From assembly GCA_036245805.1 (NCBI GenBank), contig BTRK01000005.1:7440001-7504000 (forward strand): a stretch of DNA of 64,000 nt. Direction: 5' to 3'. The position numbers and the translations under genes are program-made. Of this stretch, positions 11,099-23,700 are shown piece by piece. Each line of letters begins with the position of its first letter. Positions within the stretch are counted from its first letter, which is position 1. The notes under the pieces are model-generated. The model saw only the letters and a program-made list of their open reading frames with translations, was not told the DNA's origin and made no database searches. Origin of the DNA: Pristionchus mayeri. Its lineage: Eukaryota > Nematoda > Chromadorea > Rhabditida > Neodiplogasteridae.

Positions 11099-11484
11099 AT
11101 TCTTAAAGAAGGCCTGTAAGCAAAGTTGAAATTTTGACGTTGTCATAACCATGACCGACCTTTGTACAACCATAAGAGATTCTGAAAATTTCAAAAGCGT
11201 ATCTCTATTTTTAACCGAGTTATCATTAGTTGGCAGAATGCCAAGGAGGGCTTGAAGGGAAGGGTCGTGCGGGAATTCAAATATCTAGAAGATTTTTCAA
11301 AAACTGGTGGGATTCGAACCCGCAACCTTCCGATTACGCGGTGCCTGCTTTACCACTGAGCTATGCGATTGACCTTTGCCTATCCTCTCAGCTCGCGCTA
11401 TGATCGTTGGATGATTGTCTAGGTCATGGTTATGACAGTGTCTCAAATTTAACTTTGATGACACTCCTTCTTTAAGAATGAAAT
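11099..11484. mobile_element. MITE with imperfect ~70-bp inverted ends enclosing a tRNA-like sequence
   Basis: The left end ATTCTTAAAGAAGG and the downstream TGTCATAACCATGACC pair with GGTCATGGTTATGACA and CCTTCTTTAAGAAT at the right. The interior contains a tRNA-like segment (11301-11372). It lies between CRP-2 and SPM-1. Confidence 0.7.
11301..11372 (-). pseudogene. tRNA-like sequence inside a MITE
   Basis: The minus strand has a perfect A-box TAGCTCAGTGG (11353-11363) and a perfect B-box GGTTCGAATCC (11310-11320) at tRNA spacing. The anticodon arm does not form five clean pairs with a U33 loop, so a functional tRNA is unlikely. Because it lies inside inverted ends, it may be mobilised with the element. 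Confidence 0.5.
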
Positions 11485-11774
11485 ATATAAAAAAGTAAAA
11501 AAGGAAAAAAACATGTGATGGACATATTAAAAAAAAATTAATTCATGAATGATACTATTACATTTAAAAACGAAATGTGATCAAAATTCAGAACTCAAAA
11601 TGTGTCGCCATAAAAAAAAATGTCGCCATAACCAAATCTCTGGAATTTACCTTTGCGATTCGTCAAAACAACAAGTTATGTAATTGGTCGATTTGTATCA
11701 ATCAAATTTCAATTCTACACGTTTCTGTCTCTCCATTTCGCATTCCTCCCCTCACTCCTCTCCCTTCTCCTCGT

Positions 11775-13201
11775 ATGGGGCAGTCGACCACCTCCATTTT
11801 CTCCCCATTTCCATTCGCTCTACTCATCTTTCTCCTATTTGTGTCCACTGAGTCCGCCAATTTCATTAAGCTCAGTAGATGCGGAAAGGATACAGTAGGT
11901 CCTTAGTATATCCTTAGCAACTTATTAATTCGTAGTCCTTATTAAGTTTTGCATTCTTAGCAAAATCAATATTGCAGGCCTGCTTTAGCCATGGGTCAAC
12001 TATTATTCCGTGGGCCATATATATGATATTAACCGTTGATCGTTGAACTACCTTATAGGTAAATGTAAAGGTAAAGGTATATCCCGTCTTCAAGACTGGG
12101 CTCGCGGGGGAACACTGCTAGGCCAGTGCTAATATGGGCTGATTCAGTCTGAAGTGCCCACCTTTTCGCCAGACCTATTTACCTGCGTGATCTAGTCACG
12201 ACTACCAATTCCCCGTCCCCAATGGGTAGGCGCCTTGGTGGGGCGGAGACGGTGTCACTTAACATAATTCAAATAAATTTCGAGTTGCCAGTTAAATACA
12301 CATGAAAATACACAAAGAGCCTAAGTTCAATCCTGCAGGAGACTCGGTGCGAAACGGTTGTGATGTTCTTGCGTGTTAAATTGCCATCTAGCAAATGGAC
12401 TATGAGATGCGTCAATATTGGAATCGGAAATGATCTATTTAAGACATGCGAATCAACATCAAATATGCGTAAGAAGGGGGCATTTCTTCGATATTTGGCC
12501 AACCCCCCACTTCCTCCCCTACCCCACTCATTTCTAGGTATAACTCCCATATATTTGGACACACAAACCCTCTGCGTTGGGGAGGGAATGAGGACTGGTA
12601 AGGATGGGAAGGGGGAGGTCGAAATGTCGAAGAAGTGCCATAAGATGATTATGTGCTCCACAATACAATTTGAAGTTGTTGCTCTAATTGAAGTACTATT
12701 TTAAGGCTTATTCGATTCCGTGAATAGTAGTAAAACAGTGCACGAGACTCGAATGGACTTTGAACATACAACAGAGGTACATACTACTTCTAATCATTAT
12801 ACACGTTAATGCCGTGTTCATACGTATGTAAAGTTAATATTTATGGAATTTATTTAGCGCGCTTAAAAGTATGTATATCAACATATTTTCCGGCACAGCT
12901 AACACGAATTTCTTTGGATGTCAAACTCTTGGATAAGCATACTGGAAAGGAGATGAAACTATTCGCGTTCACTGAGGATTTAACAGTTTTGGAGACAATT
13001 CGCCTTTCCGGTATTGAAACATTGATTGCTTCTCGAATAGCCTGAATTAATTAAGTGTACAAGGGAATAATTAACATTGTAAATTATAATAATATTGATA
13101 AATATTTGTGTAATAATAATGACCAAATTGATATTTTCAAGCGCTTTTATCAGAAACATGCTCTACTGAAGGCATCTCGGATATTGATAAGTTGCCAGAA
13201 G
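11775..13201 (+). pseudogene. SPM-1: truncated secreted/membrane protein gene
   Basis: Exons are recognised by similarity to SPM-2 (14154-20259). Exon 11775-11894 starts with a signal peptide (MGQSTTSIFSPFPFALLIFL) and ends SRCGKDT before a GTAGGT donor. Exon 12728-12776 contains TRMDFEHTTE. Exon 12899-13010 contains DVKLLDKHTGKEMKLF. A final exon starts at 13142 with LLSETCSTEGISDI. At about 13201 the sequence switches abruptly to a copy of the SPM-2 3' end in the opposite orientation, so the membrane-spanning end is missing. I infer a gene fragment broken by a local inverted duplication. An exon equivalent to SPM-2 exon 2 was not found. The family is unidentified. Confidence 0.55.
12060..12260. 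other. GC-rich structured segment, unidentified
   Basis: It lies in the first intron of SPM-1. The block from GTAAAGGTATATCCCGTC to GGTGGGGCGGAGACGG is markedly more GC-rich than its surroundings. It contains short self-complementary stretches such as CACTGCTAGGCCAGTG. It has no long open frame. It could be the end of a retroelement or a structured RNA; neither can be shown from this window. Confidence 0.25.
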
Positions 13202-13338
13202 GAAGTATAGAAATACGTATAATAGGATTAGTCAGGGAAGGGGAATAAAATTACTAAAATGAGGAGATGCCCATAAATATTCCCATTCCAACTGACTCTT
13301 TAGTTTTCAGCATGCAAACGATAAACACGATGCATCCG
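13201..13338. repeat. Duplicate of SPM-2 3' end (second copy at 14100-14238)
   Basis: From GGAAGTATAGAAATAC to AACACGATGCATCC this block repeats 14100-14238 almost exactly, with one small indel and a few substitutions. The original includes the last ~85 bases of the SPM-2 coding sequence on the minus strand. The duplicate abuts the broken SPM-1. Confidence 0.8.
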
Positions 13339-14153
13339 ACCCATTCCAGTGTCCGAAATTGTCTGCAATGTAAGACTTAGATTGGAAAGAACATCGTTTA
13401 TACAATATTGAAAGATAGTTGTGCTCTATTTTTGAATCGGGGTCCCATCCCATCTTTCAGGGATCCCGATTAGAAAACAGATCCGATATTTGTAGAACAA
13501 CATGTGGCAGACTGGATTAATCGATATTGGCGTTTAATCGATATTAATCGATAAACGACTCGACATGCAACGTACTAGAACGAGTGCTAATTCAAGAAAA
13601 ATATTAAAATGTTTCAAATTAAAATGTTCCAATTTATTTGTTCCCCTAATTTTCTTCGTCATTGTTTCTGCTCGGAGAAGATTTGAATCGAGCATGATCT
13701 TTATCCACATATTTTCCACCCTCGACGATCCTTTATAATGTGATTTTAGAGTGAATACAATTGAATATTTATTCAAACGTCTCGAGGTTTCAGTGGACGT
13801 TTTCATATTTGGTTTCAGTGGACGTTTTCATGTTGTTTGCTTCGAATCACAACTTGGTGATTCAAATGAGTTCTTCTTTCTCACGATCAATGGAATTTCG
13901 TTGAGAGGAATGGGAGGGGCGGCGAATACTTCGGCTCTCTATTTCTTCCTCTCTTCGACGATTTTCACGCATGTTCTGGTCCTGCTCCCTGAAATTAGAG
14001 CCCAAGTGAAGGTTATATTGCATTCTATGGATATTTCGACACATATTCCTCGCCATATGATATTTCGCATTCCATCCCAACTTCGAGACCGAAAGGGAAG
14101 GAAGTATAGAAATACATATAATAGGATTAGTCAGGGAAGGGGGAATCAAATTA

Positions 14154-17100
14154 CTAAAATGAGGAGATGCCCATAATTATTCCCATTCCAACTGACTCTT
14201 TAGTTTTCAGCATGCAAACGATAAACACGATGCATCCTCCAATTACGAAGATGATCACAAGAGGAGTGAGAATGTACGAAATCCAGTTCTCCTTGAGCCA
14301 ATTACCTGAATTATAATTTTATTTCGTAAATATTATTCATTTTGTCCATTTTTACGCCTTAGTATTTATTTTAGGATCTTCTTCTCGAAATTTGATAAAT
14401 AGAATGTAGAAGATAGGTATTTTGCTCACTCTTGTGGTTTTCCGGCGTGTTGCTCTCAAGGTTCATACGGTCATCTGTTAGTGAATTTCTGAATTTTCTG
14501 ATTGAGACCATATGTACAAACCATATGTACAGCACCAACTACACATTCTGCACATTTCAACAAAATTTTAAAATGTGCCTACGTTTTGGCTTTTTGCCGA
14601 GCTGCGAATACGGGTGTATCCGTTCCATCCGTCATATCTTTCACTACTCGCGTCAAACTCGCTAAGAAAACTTGTTCGATATTTTTTATTATATTGGCTC
14701 ACATTTTTGCATGCAAGAAATCTGTAGAATGGCATTGTGAGACACAATCTTGCGTCCAAATTTCTCCGGCGATTCGCGCGCATATCCCCATAGACTTGTG
14801 TTCTCCGCGTTCTAGATACATTGCGGTTTGAGCGTCTCAATCCAACTCACGCCATCCTAAGTGAACGCATGAGTGTGGGGACACTGAAAAACGATTGAAG
14901 TTTCTATAGAGTAGTGTTCCCCGTAGTTTCGTTATTTGATCAGGTGCGCTAGCTATTTTAACATAACATATTCTGCAAAAAATATTTTGATATTGTACGA
15001 ACCACCAATTGAGCACACTGGAAAACCTTCAGTGAAAGCGTGAAAAGGGGAGAAACGCAGTTTGAACAATTAGAGATGCGCGGAGGAGGATTGTTACATT
15101 CTGAGCAGGCTGTAAAGGAAATTATAATTCTTATTTTTTTATTGTTTATAGCTATTAGTTAATAGTCATATTTATTTAATTTTTACGTCGTCTAACACAT
15201 CCTATTGATATTTCGTCAGCTATCGTATATTGTTTGTTCTTTGTGCCAATAGAGTCCCTCAAAACGACCGATGTTTCGAGTAAATCTAAAAAAAATAATT
15301 TACTTCTATTAAATAGCACGATTCGTATTACTTTGTATGTCGAGCCTATTGCCGAGCTCCAAAAATTCAGTCTGCCACACTTTGTCCTACAATTAATACC
15401 ATAAAAATGGTCTTGTTGAGTATTTTAGACCTTGCATAAAATTTGGGGAATTGGAATCGGTCGCTGGGTATTTTTGGACGCGCTGCAATTTGGAGATTTG
15501 AAAAACAAATAATTATTTAAAAATATGAAAAATAAATGTACGAGAGAATGAAGCCTTGGGAACACGTCAGATTGAATTCTGTGAAGTCGACCTGTGAACA
15601 TTAGTTTACAATAAATGATTCATTATCTTACCTTCTCTATTTCATATCCATCTGACAGTTGAGCAATATCCGAGATGCCCTCGGTAGAACATGTTTCTGA
15701 TATAATATACTTTGAACTCTTACTCATTTTTGGGATAAATTGCGAAATCAACGGATCTGTGAATATGTAAGGTTGACACAGTCTCTATTCTCTCTTCTCT
15801 ATTCTCTATTCTCTATTCTCTATTCTAGCGCTCGTGATGGGCGGTCGTCCCTGACCCCGCTCTTTTCCGACCTAGTTTGGGGAATCCTCTCCCGTCAGCT
15901 TGGGCAACCCGGAGAGTATCGCCTACTTGGTACACTTCAAGAGGAGGAGGACGGACGGATTCCCATCGTCTCGAGTGATCTACCGTCAAGAAAGCCTCGC
16001 TCAAGTCTGCGTTGTGAGTTCCTAACCGGCGCAAGTCAGGTGTTCGGCGGCAGGATGATCTACTTCGATGCTCAACGGAGATCCGTCACGATCGTCCCTA
16101 CAGTTGACCAGAGAAGCCAAAGAAGATCCCATCCATTGACCTAACGACGCTCTGATACCGAAGATCCCAATTCCATCCACACCGAAGTCACCCTCCTGCA
16201 GGACCATTGTGCCTGACGTCAGGATAAATATGAAATATGAAATATGACACAGTCTTGACTGTTTCCTGTTCGTTCTAAGAACATTAATACTGCGCGTGTC
16301 TCAAATCTCAATGGCTAACAAAGAAAATATTGTTTGAGGGTCAACGTGAACATGATTTAAAACCTGATTCCCCGATGAATTGTGAACCCTAATCCCGAAT
16401 GAATTGGGTGTCTAAAGTACGAAAGTCGGAATAATTTCAACTTCGGAAAAATATAAAGATACATTTCTTTTTAAATTTAATAAAAATATATAAACAAACG
16501 ATGTTTTAGGCGGTGACTGATGTATATTTAACATATCAGACAATTATCGAGAATTGATTTCTTACCTGTAAGTTCAATCGCTTTCATAATTGCTACAGTT
16601 GATAACAGCTTAGTTGATATGGTTAAATTTAGCTCCTTTCCAGCATGTACGATTGTGTAATCAACAGTAATTTTATCAATCTGAATATAAATTAATACAT
16701 ATTATTGAATAAATTAAGTATGCGCAAATACATTAAAATGTTAAAATGTGCAAGTACTAATCAATTATCTATGTACTCATACATTTATATGTGAAAGTAT
16801 GCACAGATGTGGAATGCGCAATATTTAATCCAGAAGAAATTGCATTCTTCGACGAACGTTGTAGCATCTTTTTGACTCACGTAGCAGTTTTTCATATGCT
16901 CTAAGTCGAATACAGCATCGTAAAACGTTAAATTATGCGAGTCTAAAAACGTCGATTGTCTTTAGTTTTTTTATGTGGGAATACATAATCAGCTTACGAT
17001 TTGTGACCATTTGCATGCGGTTCGTACATGCTTTTACTTTATTAGTAAATACTGAAAGTGTAATGTATGGGCGTATAGGTGATACTGATGAAACACGCAA

Positions 17101-20100
17101 TATCATCCTATGCCGTTCCTTTCTGAGTCTCCTGAATTTGAAACTAAAATTGATACGAAAACAACTTTTAGCAAAAACTGTTAGACTTTGATTATAGCCC
17201 CATTTCACACGACTAATGTCAAATCTGTAAGGTTAATGATTCGATTTCCGATGGTTCCTTTCAATCATTTGTTGTGAAAAAGTACATGGTAAACATTACT
17301 TTGTGACTTTAAATATGCATATTAAGGATATATGAACGATATTCGTGATTATCATGTAACATGAAAGGAAGATGTAGGTCTCTTTACAGAGATATATAGA
17401 GGGACATAGATTTGTAGATGCTCCCTCGCCTGTTACAAGTCTGCACGAATACTACACTACATCACATAAACGTTGAACCCTGCGCGACATATATTAGCGT
17501 GAAAGAAAGACAAACATAAAGTTTGCGTGAAAGAAAGAACATCATAAAGTACATAGTAGATAAATGTTAATTGATGCATATATTTTGTGAAGATAAATAT
17601 ATTTGTGAAATCTAAGTCGCTCTCAAACCATTTGAATTACAATAACCAACAAGTGTACCCAACAACAAATTCACTTCATTCTTTCCGTACTGTGCAATGA
17701 ACAGTGGGGTGGTGACAATTGCTCAAACGACAATTACGCAACTCGTCGCCGTTCGCTTGCAATTTGGCGCAGCGAATTGGGAGTTGTTTCATTGCAACCA
17801 GTATGCGCTCCCATAAATTTGCATATATTAGTCTAGTTACCAGGCGATCTTGAGTTTCAACTTATATGGGGGCCATGTTAACGCACAAACCATGACCGTT
17901 AATTTGGAGTGAAACTCAAAATCGCCTGGCAACATGAGTTATACATAGGGACGACAAGGGGTATAGCCGAAATGAACCTATGCCAACCTAACTATGCTCA
18001 AAATGCCCGCTGGGATCCAAATAAGGTCATACTTTTGGCCGTTTGTCGATATCTCATCTCTGAATCGCGCTAGAGATCATAAAGTACGTGAAAAGGTGTC
18101 AACGGAAAGCGGCAGAAAAGCGAGACGAGGAAGAAAGGGGCGGAGCCAATTCCGCCGCCTCTCCAGTCAAATCGCCAAATATGTGGGCAGGGCTTCGCCC
18201 TTTCCCGGATGCGCCTCACCCCCAATAGGTAACATGAGAAAGGGATGCAAGCGCTCTCTTTTGTAGGCCCAGGTGCTCTCTACACGCGCCGGGGCAGACA
18301 CTGGTGCAAAAGAGGGAGGAGGGGAGAGAGAGAATGCACTCCGCTCTCTCCGCCTAATCAGTGTATCGCGGACTGGTTTCTTTTGAATCACAAATCAACG
18401 AAACAATATTTTATCGACTTTTCTTGATAGAGGTACTAGAATACCGATAGGCTATCAGGCAAGCCTTGTCCCGTATATGTATGTTCGCTGAGCGCGCCAA
18501 ACCAGCGTTTTCCAGCGTTCTCGCAACTTAATTATCGTATGCTGACCTATTCAGAGAACACTTTTGCCAGCGGGCCAGGGCTATATCGAAAGGTAATGGA
18601 AAGAGCTTCCGAATCCTTTTTTGAGCGAGTGATTTGGTTGAGAATGAAGCTTGTGATTCCTAAATCTCGCTTTCGAGGGGAAATGTGTCAGAGGAAAGTG
18701 GGCGGAGCTTGGAGAGTCTAGTTATACATATGAGGCCGGTTGCCGAAGAATCGGCAAAACGCCTTCGGAGGCTGGCACAGTGAAATTTCGAAAACACCTG
18801 CAAAGGGGGTCTCGATGATGCTGAGCATCGTGGTCTTCATTTTGCACCAATCCGACCGGTACAGCCGGGCTGGAGGTCGGAGTTTTTACCTTTTGTATCG
18901 TTTTTCTCCGATAACACAAACAGTATACCAGCTATTGTTCTGAAATTTGAATACCACCCCAATTAGGCCATGTAGAATCCAATTATTCAAATCTGGTAGC
19001 TCCATTTTTATTGTGAACTGAATTATATTTTTTTACAATACTAAAAAAGTGTAGGGTCAGGCGTTTACTTGAGGAGATGCGTCTCGTAAATATTATCATT
19101 TTTCGTATGCTATGTATGGGTTTATAAGTTCGCGATGTTTTGTTACATGTATTTTTACATCATCATTTCGAGAGACTCCCTCTCATTGACGCCGCGCAAC
19201 TGACATTGAGCGCGAGGAATGACGAATGAGAGAATTTATTATGTTTCACTTCGTAAATATAGATAAAATATATATGACCTTTCTTGGCGAAGTGAAACAT
19301 AATTCATTCTCTCATTCCTCATTCCTCGCGATAGGGAGGCCTTCAAATTGAAGATGTAAAAATACATGTAAAAGAACATCGCGAACTTATAAACCCATAC
19401 ATAGCATACGAAAAATGATCATATTGACGAGACGCATCTCCTCATGTAAACGCCCGACCCTACACTTTTCTAGTATTCGGGATTTTTTTTATTATTCTGT
19501 TTGCAATAATAATGGACTTACCAGATTTGAATAATTGAATTCTACATGGCCTAATGGGGGTGGTATTCAAATTTCAGAGCAATAGCTGGTATACTGTTTG
19601 TGTTATCGGAGAAAAGCGTTACAAAAGGTAAAAACTCCGACCTCCAGCCCGGCTGTACCGGTCGGATTGGTGCAAAATGAAGTAGGTCATGATGCTCAGC
19701 ATCATCGAGAACCCCTTTGCACGTGATTTCGAAATTTCACAGTGCCAGGCCTATGCCGATTCTTAGACAACCGGCCTCATATATATAAGTGTAGGGGAGC
19801 ACATACTGGTTACATTGAAACAGCTTCCAAGTCGCCGAGCGAAATTGCAAGCGAACGGCGACGAGTTGAGTAATTGTCCCCCCCCCCCCGAAAAGTGAAA
19901 CCCCAAAAAGTGCGTAAAAGGATTTTCAGACAAAGTCTACTGCTCACTTTACGACTTCCATGCAGTCGTCGAAGTTAATTGGTTTTTCTAGGGTGAAGAA
20001 TTCCAAGTTCCTAGACTCAGAAAAAAATACATTGTAAAAGCACGCCTGCAATGATGGTTATATTATGGATGGAAATCATGGTAACGATTAAGAACGAAGG

Positions 20101-20259
20101 CTGCTAAGGAAATTACAAGTGCTATCTGCTTACCGTATCCTTTCCGCATCTACTGACGTTCACAGTATCGAATTTGGCGGAAACAGTGGGGAAGAGTAGG
20201 AGGAAGAGGAGTAGAGCGAATGGAAATGGGAAGAACATGGAGGGGGTCGACCGCCCCAT
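14154..20259 (-). CDS. SPM-2: signal-peptide, single-pass membrane protein (incomplete model)
   Basis: Exons found are 20134-20259 (signal peptide from MGRSTPSMFFPFPFALLLFL, ending SRCGKDT), 19948-20015 (contains FFTLEKPINFDDCMEVV), 16881-16942 (contains DAVFDLEHMKNCY), 16566-16680 (contains ITVDYTIVHAGKELNLTIST), 15632-15756 (contains ISETCSTEGISDIAQLSDGY), 14430-14474 (contains RMNLESNTPENHK) and 14154-14305. The last exon encodes NWLKENW and a hydrophobic stretch (YILTPLVIIFVIGGCIVFIV) with a short cytoplasmic tail. Two junctions (19948 to 16881, and 15632 to 14430) are out of phase, so exons are missing from the model or the gene is damaged. An upstream in-frame Met at 20319 is possible. 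The long intron 16943-19947 holds nested foldbacks, and a shorter one holds the 15785-16240 repeat. Function is unknown. Confidence 0.55.
15785..16240. repeat. Dispersed ~400-bp repeat with microsatellite ends, copy 1
   Basis: An (ATTCTCT)n-type microsatellite leads into CTAGCGCTCGTGATGG. About 400 bases then match 37485-37915 with few differences, ending GACGTCAGGATAAATATGA plus a second simple repeat. On the minus strand both copies keep an open frame of ~68 codons containing FLTVDHSRRWESVR. This suggests the 3' end of a retroelement with a microsatellite tail. It lies in an SPM-2 intron. Confidence 0.7.
17712..19886. repeat. Split foldback with outer arms ~17712-17955 and ~19790-19886
   Basis: The left block (ACAATTACGCAACTCGTCGC then CGTTCGCTTGCAATTTGGC) is inverted at the right (AAATTGCAAGCGAACGGCGA then CGAGTTGAGTAATTGTC). 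Both flank further inserted DNA, including the separate element at 18728-19783. The left block also contains a smaller palindrome (about 17838-17935: CCAGGCGATCTTGAGTTTCA against TGAAACTCAAAATCGCCTGG). Related blocks are found at 28196-28720 and 31630-31840. All of it lies in the long SPM-2 intron. Confidence 0.65.
18728..19783. mobile_element. 1056-bp foldback MITE (ATATGAGGCC family), nested
   Basis: The left end ATATGAGGCCGGTTG pairs with CAACCGGCCTCATAT at the right. The arms include CTGCAAAGGGG and GATGCTGAGCATC and extend through GTAAAAACTCCGACCTCC to a centre near 19250. It shares its terminal motif with 7585-8556 and 24211-25202. No genes are inside. Confidence 0.85.
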
Positions 20260-20785
20260 GCGAGGAGAAGGGAGAGGAGTGAGGGGAGGAATGAGAAATG
20301 GATAGAGGGGAACGTGCATAATTGAAATTTGATCGATGGAAATCGATATATTATTGAAATTTATTTGTTTCGATGAGTCGAAAAGATCAATTTCAAAAAT
20401 ATGTTTATGAATGGTTATTCAAAAAGGAAATAGTGAATAGACTCAAATTTTTGGACAACTAGATTTTTTAAAAACATGTGTTGTCATTTTACTCGATTGC
20501 TACTACTGCCAAATACTTAACTGCGTACGCTCTTTCAGTAAGGCCGAAATACTTACGTCTTTGCATACCCATGCACCTCATAAATCTTGGATGTGCGTTG
20601 CTTCCCTCTATTCAAGGGACGGCATGAGTTGGGTTCATACGAATCAAGGATTGCATGGGAATCTACGGCGTCGGGTGTATTTCGAATAACTTTTTTCCTC
20701 GTTCACCATCATCACTTATCATTTTGAGCTGACGGATAAGTCGATAAATTGATATCAACTTGCTTTTTCTCAACATTTGCACATT

Positions 20786-23700
20786 CTAGAAGGAAAGGAA
20801 GCGGTTGTTCCACAACATGCTAAGGAATACGATTAAAATTGCTGCAAATATCATGGACACTCGATCAGTTCCACTTGAAGTTGTGGATTCGACATTTGGA
20901 GTTGTGGTCTGGTTGAGATCTCTCAAAACGCGGCTCCTTGCCTGAAGGTCTCTGATTGCAGGTGCTATTAGCCAATTTCGTTTGAATAAATGATATGGAT
21001 AAATTTCAAGTGTTGCAGAAGCCTTGTTTTCAATTTGGACAAATTCCATGAGTGAGAAAGGATAAATGTCGTACTTTGTACTCTGCAATCCCCTCATCAT
21101 TACAGTAATTTGAAGAGCACAGATATAATTGGAGCTGTATGAATTGGTAAAAGCCGGGCGCGACGAGATTTCTACCCTGCAAAGCACGCGATCTTGAAAT
21201 TAACATTATAGCCAGCTGTTGGTACTGTAGAATTAGCAAATTAGTATAATCATTAGCCTAATGATTTTAGGTATTGAAAGACTTTAGGTATTGATTTTGA
21301 CGAACAAGGATTATCACAATCACGAATACTAACATCACTCCTCTTCTTCGCCAGTGTATCATCCACAATGGCCATACAGCCTCGCTTGCTCCCGCCATCC
21401 ACCGTACTCGAGTAACAGTAATGGCCAGTGCAAATGTCGATGTCGGAGCTGTTCTGCGAATCAGAAATTTCATAGCTTTGTGCTTGACAAGGCAAAAAGT
21501 GGGATAAAAAATAACAATTACACTTTTATCCAAATCTGCTTACCTCTGGATGTGCATAGCACGTAATGTCCGGTAGTTGACTCTCATCATAGTCGCAAAC
21601 GTACATCATTGCACGATTCATGCATTTCTGAAAACAATCGACTAATATTTAATTTTTTTTTTGTATTAAGGTCTCACTGAATTGTCACAATTCCCTACCA
21701 CCGTCGAGGTCTGAATAACCGTTTCGTTTTCGGCAACTTTAGAGCTTTTATCAACCAGGAAAACATTGGGAAAGAGCCTGAAATATAATTTGTTATTCTT
21801 TCTAACTTGAGATAAACGTACTCATAGAATTCCGTTGGTTGATCGTAGGTAAGGCATTTGTTCCTGTAATTGATGTATTGTTATCTTGGCCACATTTGCC
21901 TATTGAAATAGGAACAACAATTAATGATCACATGTATGGATCCCTGGAAAATAAGCACGTAGGACTATCGCAATTGGCTGATGTATCCTGAATAATTAAT
22001 GATTTTAAAAAAATTCAATTAGATTACTCCTAATTTCTCGCAAGTGGCATTTTTGACGGGCTGAATGCCGGTGGTGTTGAAATCGATGGAATTACACATA
22101 TCGGTACTGAAAGCGGCAAGTTCGATGGTCGGATCAACGTAACATTATCTTGCAAGCTTGTGTGCGATATGCATTATATTGGGATGTCCGGAAAGTTCGT
22201 ATAATGGTTCGGAAAAAAGTCAGTTCGCGATCAAATGCAGTGATTGCGCAATCTGTTTGTCAATAATGTATTGCATCATTCTGACGTTGAGTAGTGAGAG
22301 GATTTAATCAGTCTCCTAGTTGCTACATTGATTCTTGTGATGGACTCCCATCTCTACCTCCGAGCAGTTTTACTTCATTACTACCGTCTTGGCCGATCCG
22401 TGAAGGAGGCCCACTCTGCCCTGGCCCAGTCGGAAGGAGCTGACGCCCCCTCCATACTCTTCTGCTATAAGTGGTTCTCCCGCTTTAAGAAAGGGCAGTT
22501 TGGTCTCGATGGTCAACCTCGCTCTGGACGCCCTCCCTCCCTCGATCAGCGTCTCGTTCTCCGCACACTGAAGCGCAAGCCCATGGCCAGTGTGCGTGAG
22601 TTGAAGAAGGATACTGGTACTCCCAGATCAACGGTGTCCGATATCCTCCATCGATCTGGGAAGAAGCCGAAACTCCCACAAGTGATTCCCCATGACCTCT
22701 CCCCCGAACAACTGAAAAATCGTGTTCAAGTTTGTCGGAAATTACTCCATCGTAGATCCAATCTTCGATGAGTCAATTCCATCATCGCTACAGATGAGAA
22801 GTGGATCACGTACGATAACCCTGTGAGGAGACTGCAATGGGTGGATGCAGATGAGAAGCCCACGCCCGTCCCGAAGAAGGAAGAGCACGGAAAGAAGGAA
22901 CTCCTCTGCTTCTTCTTCTCAGTGCTCGGTCCCATCTACTGGGAGATCCTCGCCCCTGGCATCAGCATCAATGCCGACCTCTTCTCTGAACAACTGGAAG
23001 ATGTCGCGATCAGAGTCCCTCCCAGACTCCTGAACCGGGGCAAAATTCTTCTTCTGATGGACAATGCTCGCCCACATCGAGCGAAGATGACCCAGAAGAA
23101 AATGGACGAGCTGAAGATCGAGAGGATACCCCGTATTCCCCGGATCTCTGCCCATGCGACTACCACTGCTTCCGCTCTCTCTCTGACTTCTGCAAAGGAA
23201 AGAAGTTTAAGAATCGAGATGAAGTTGTGAGGGCTTTCGTGAACTGGGCGGTCTCGAAGAAACCCGCATTCTGGAAGAGAGAAATCGAGACCCTGCCCAA
23301 TCGCTGGAGGGAGGTAGTGAGAAAGAAGGGGGCATACATTGGTCACTGAGAATTGTAAAGCATTGAATAAAAAATAAAAACAAAAAATTATACGAACTTT
23401 CCGGACACCCCAATAGAAAATGTTGAACTTAGAAACATTATATCGGCGTAATTCTAACTTGCATATGCACATCGCTTTCGGTTTTCGGTCTCCCCAGCAG
23501 CCAACCTCGACCTCGACATTGGAAATGCAGCTCTGAATAAATAACCGGTGCATACTTATTTCAGTCACTAGATAAATGCTTACCTGCATGTGGGGCTTAT
23601 CGTATCGGTAGGTTATTGCGCAAGCATCTCCAGCGCATGTATTAGCTGTTCTAGATTTGCATTTTAAATCAACGCTAATTCTGAAGTTCTCACTAACCCG

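Noticed and set aside
11301..11372. Functional tRNA gene
   Set aside because: The A and B boxes are good, but the anticodon arm does not pair properly and it lies inside a MITE; kept only as tRNA-like.
13751..14176. 141-codon plus-strand ORF
   Set aside because: It overlaps the antisense of the SPM-2 last exon and a repeat, and has no supporting features.
22485..23589. Several minus-strand ORFs up to 217 codons
   Set aside because: They are antisense to the mariner transposase; only the 23459-23532 part is a CRP-3 exon, in a defined frame.
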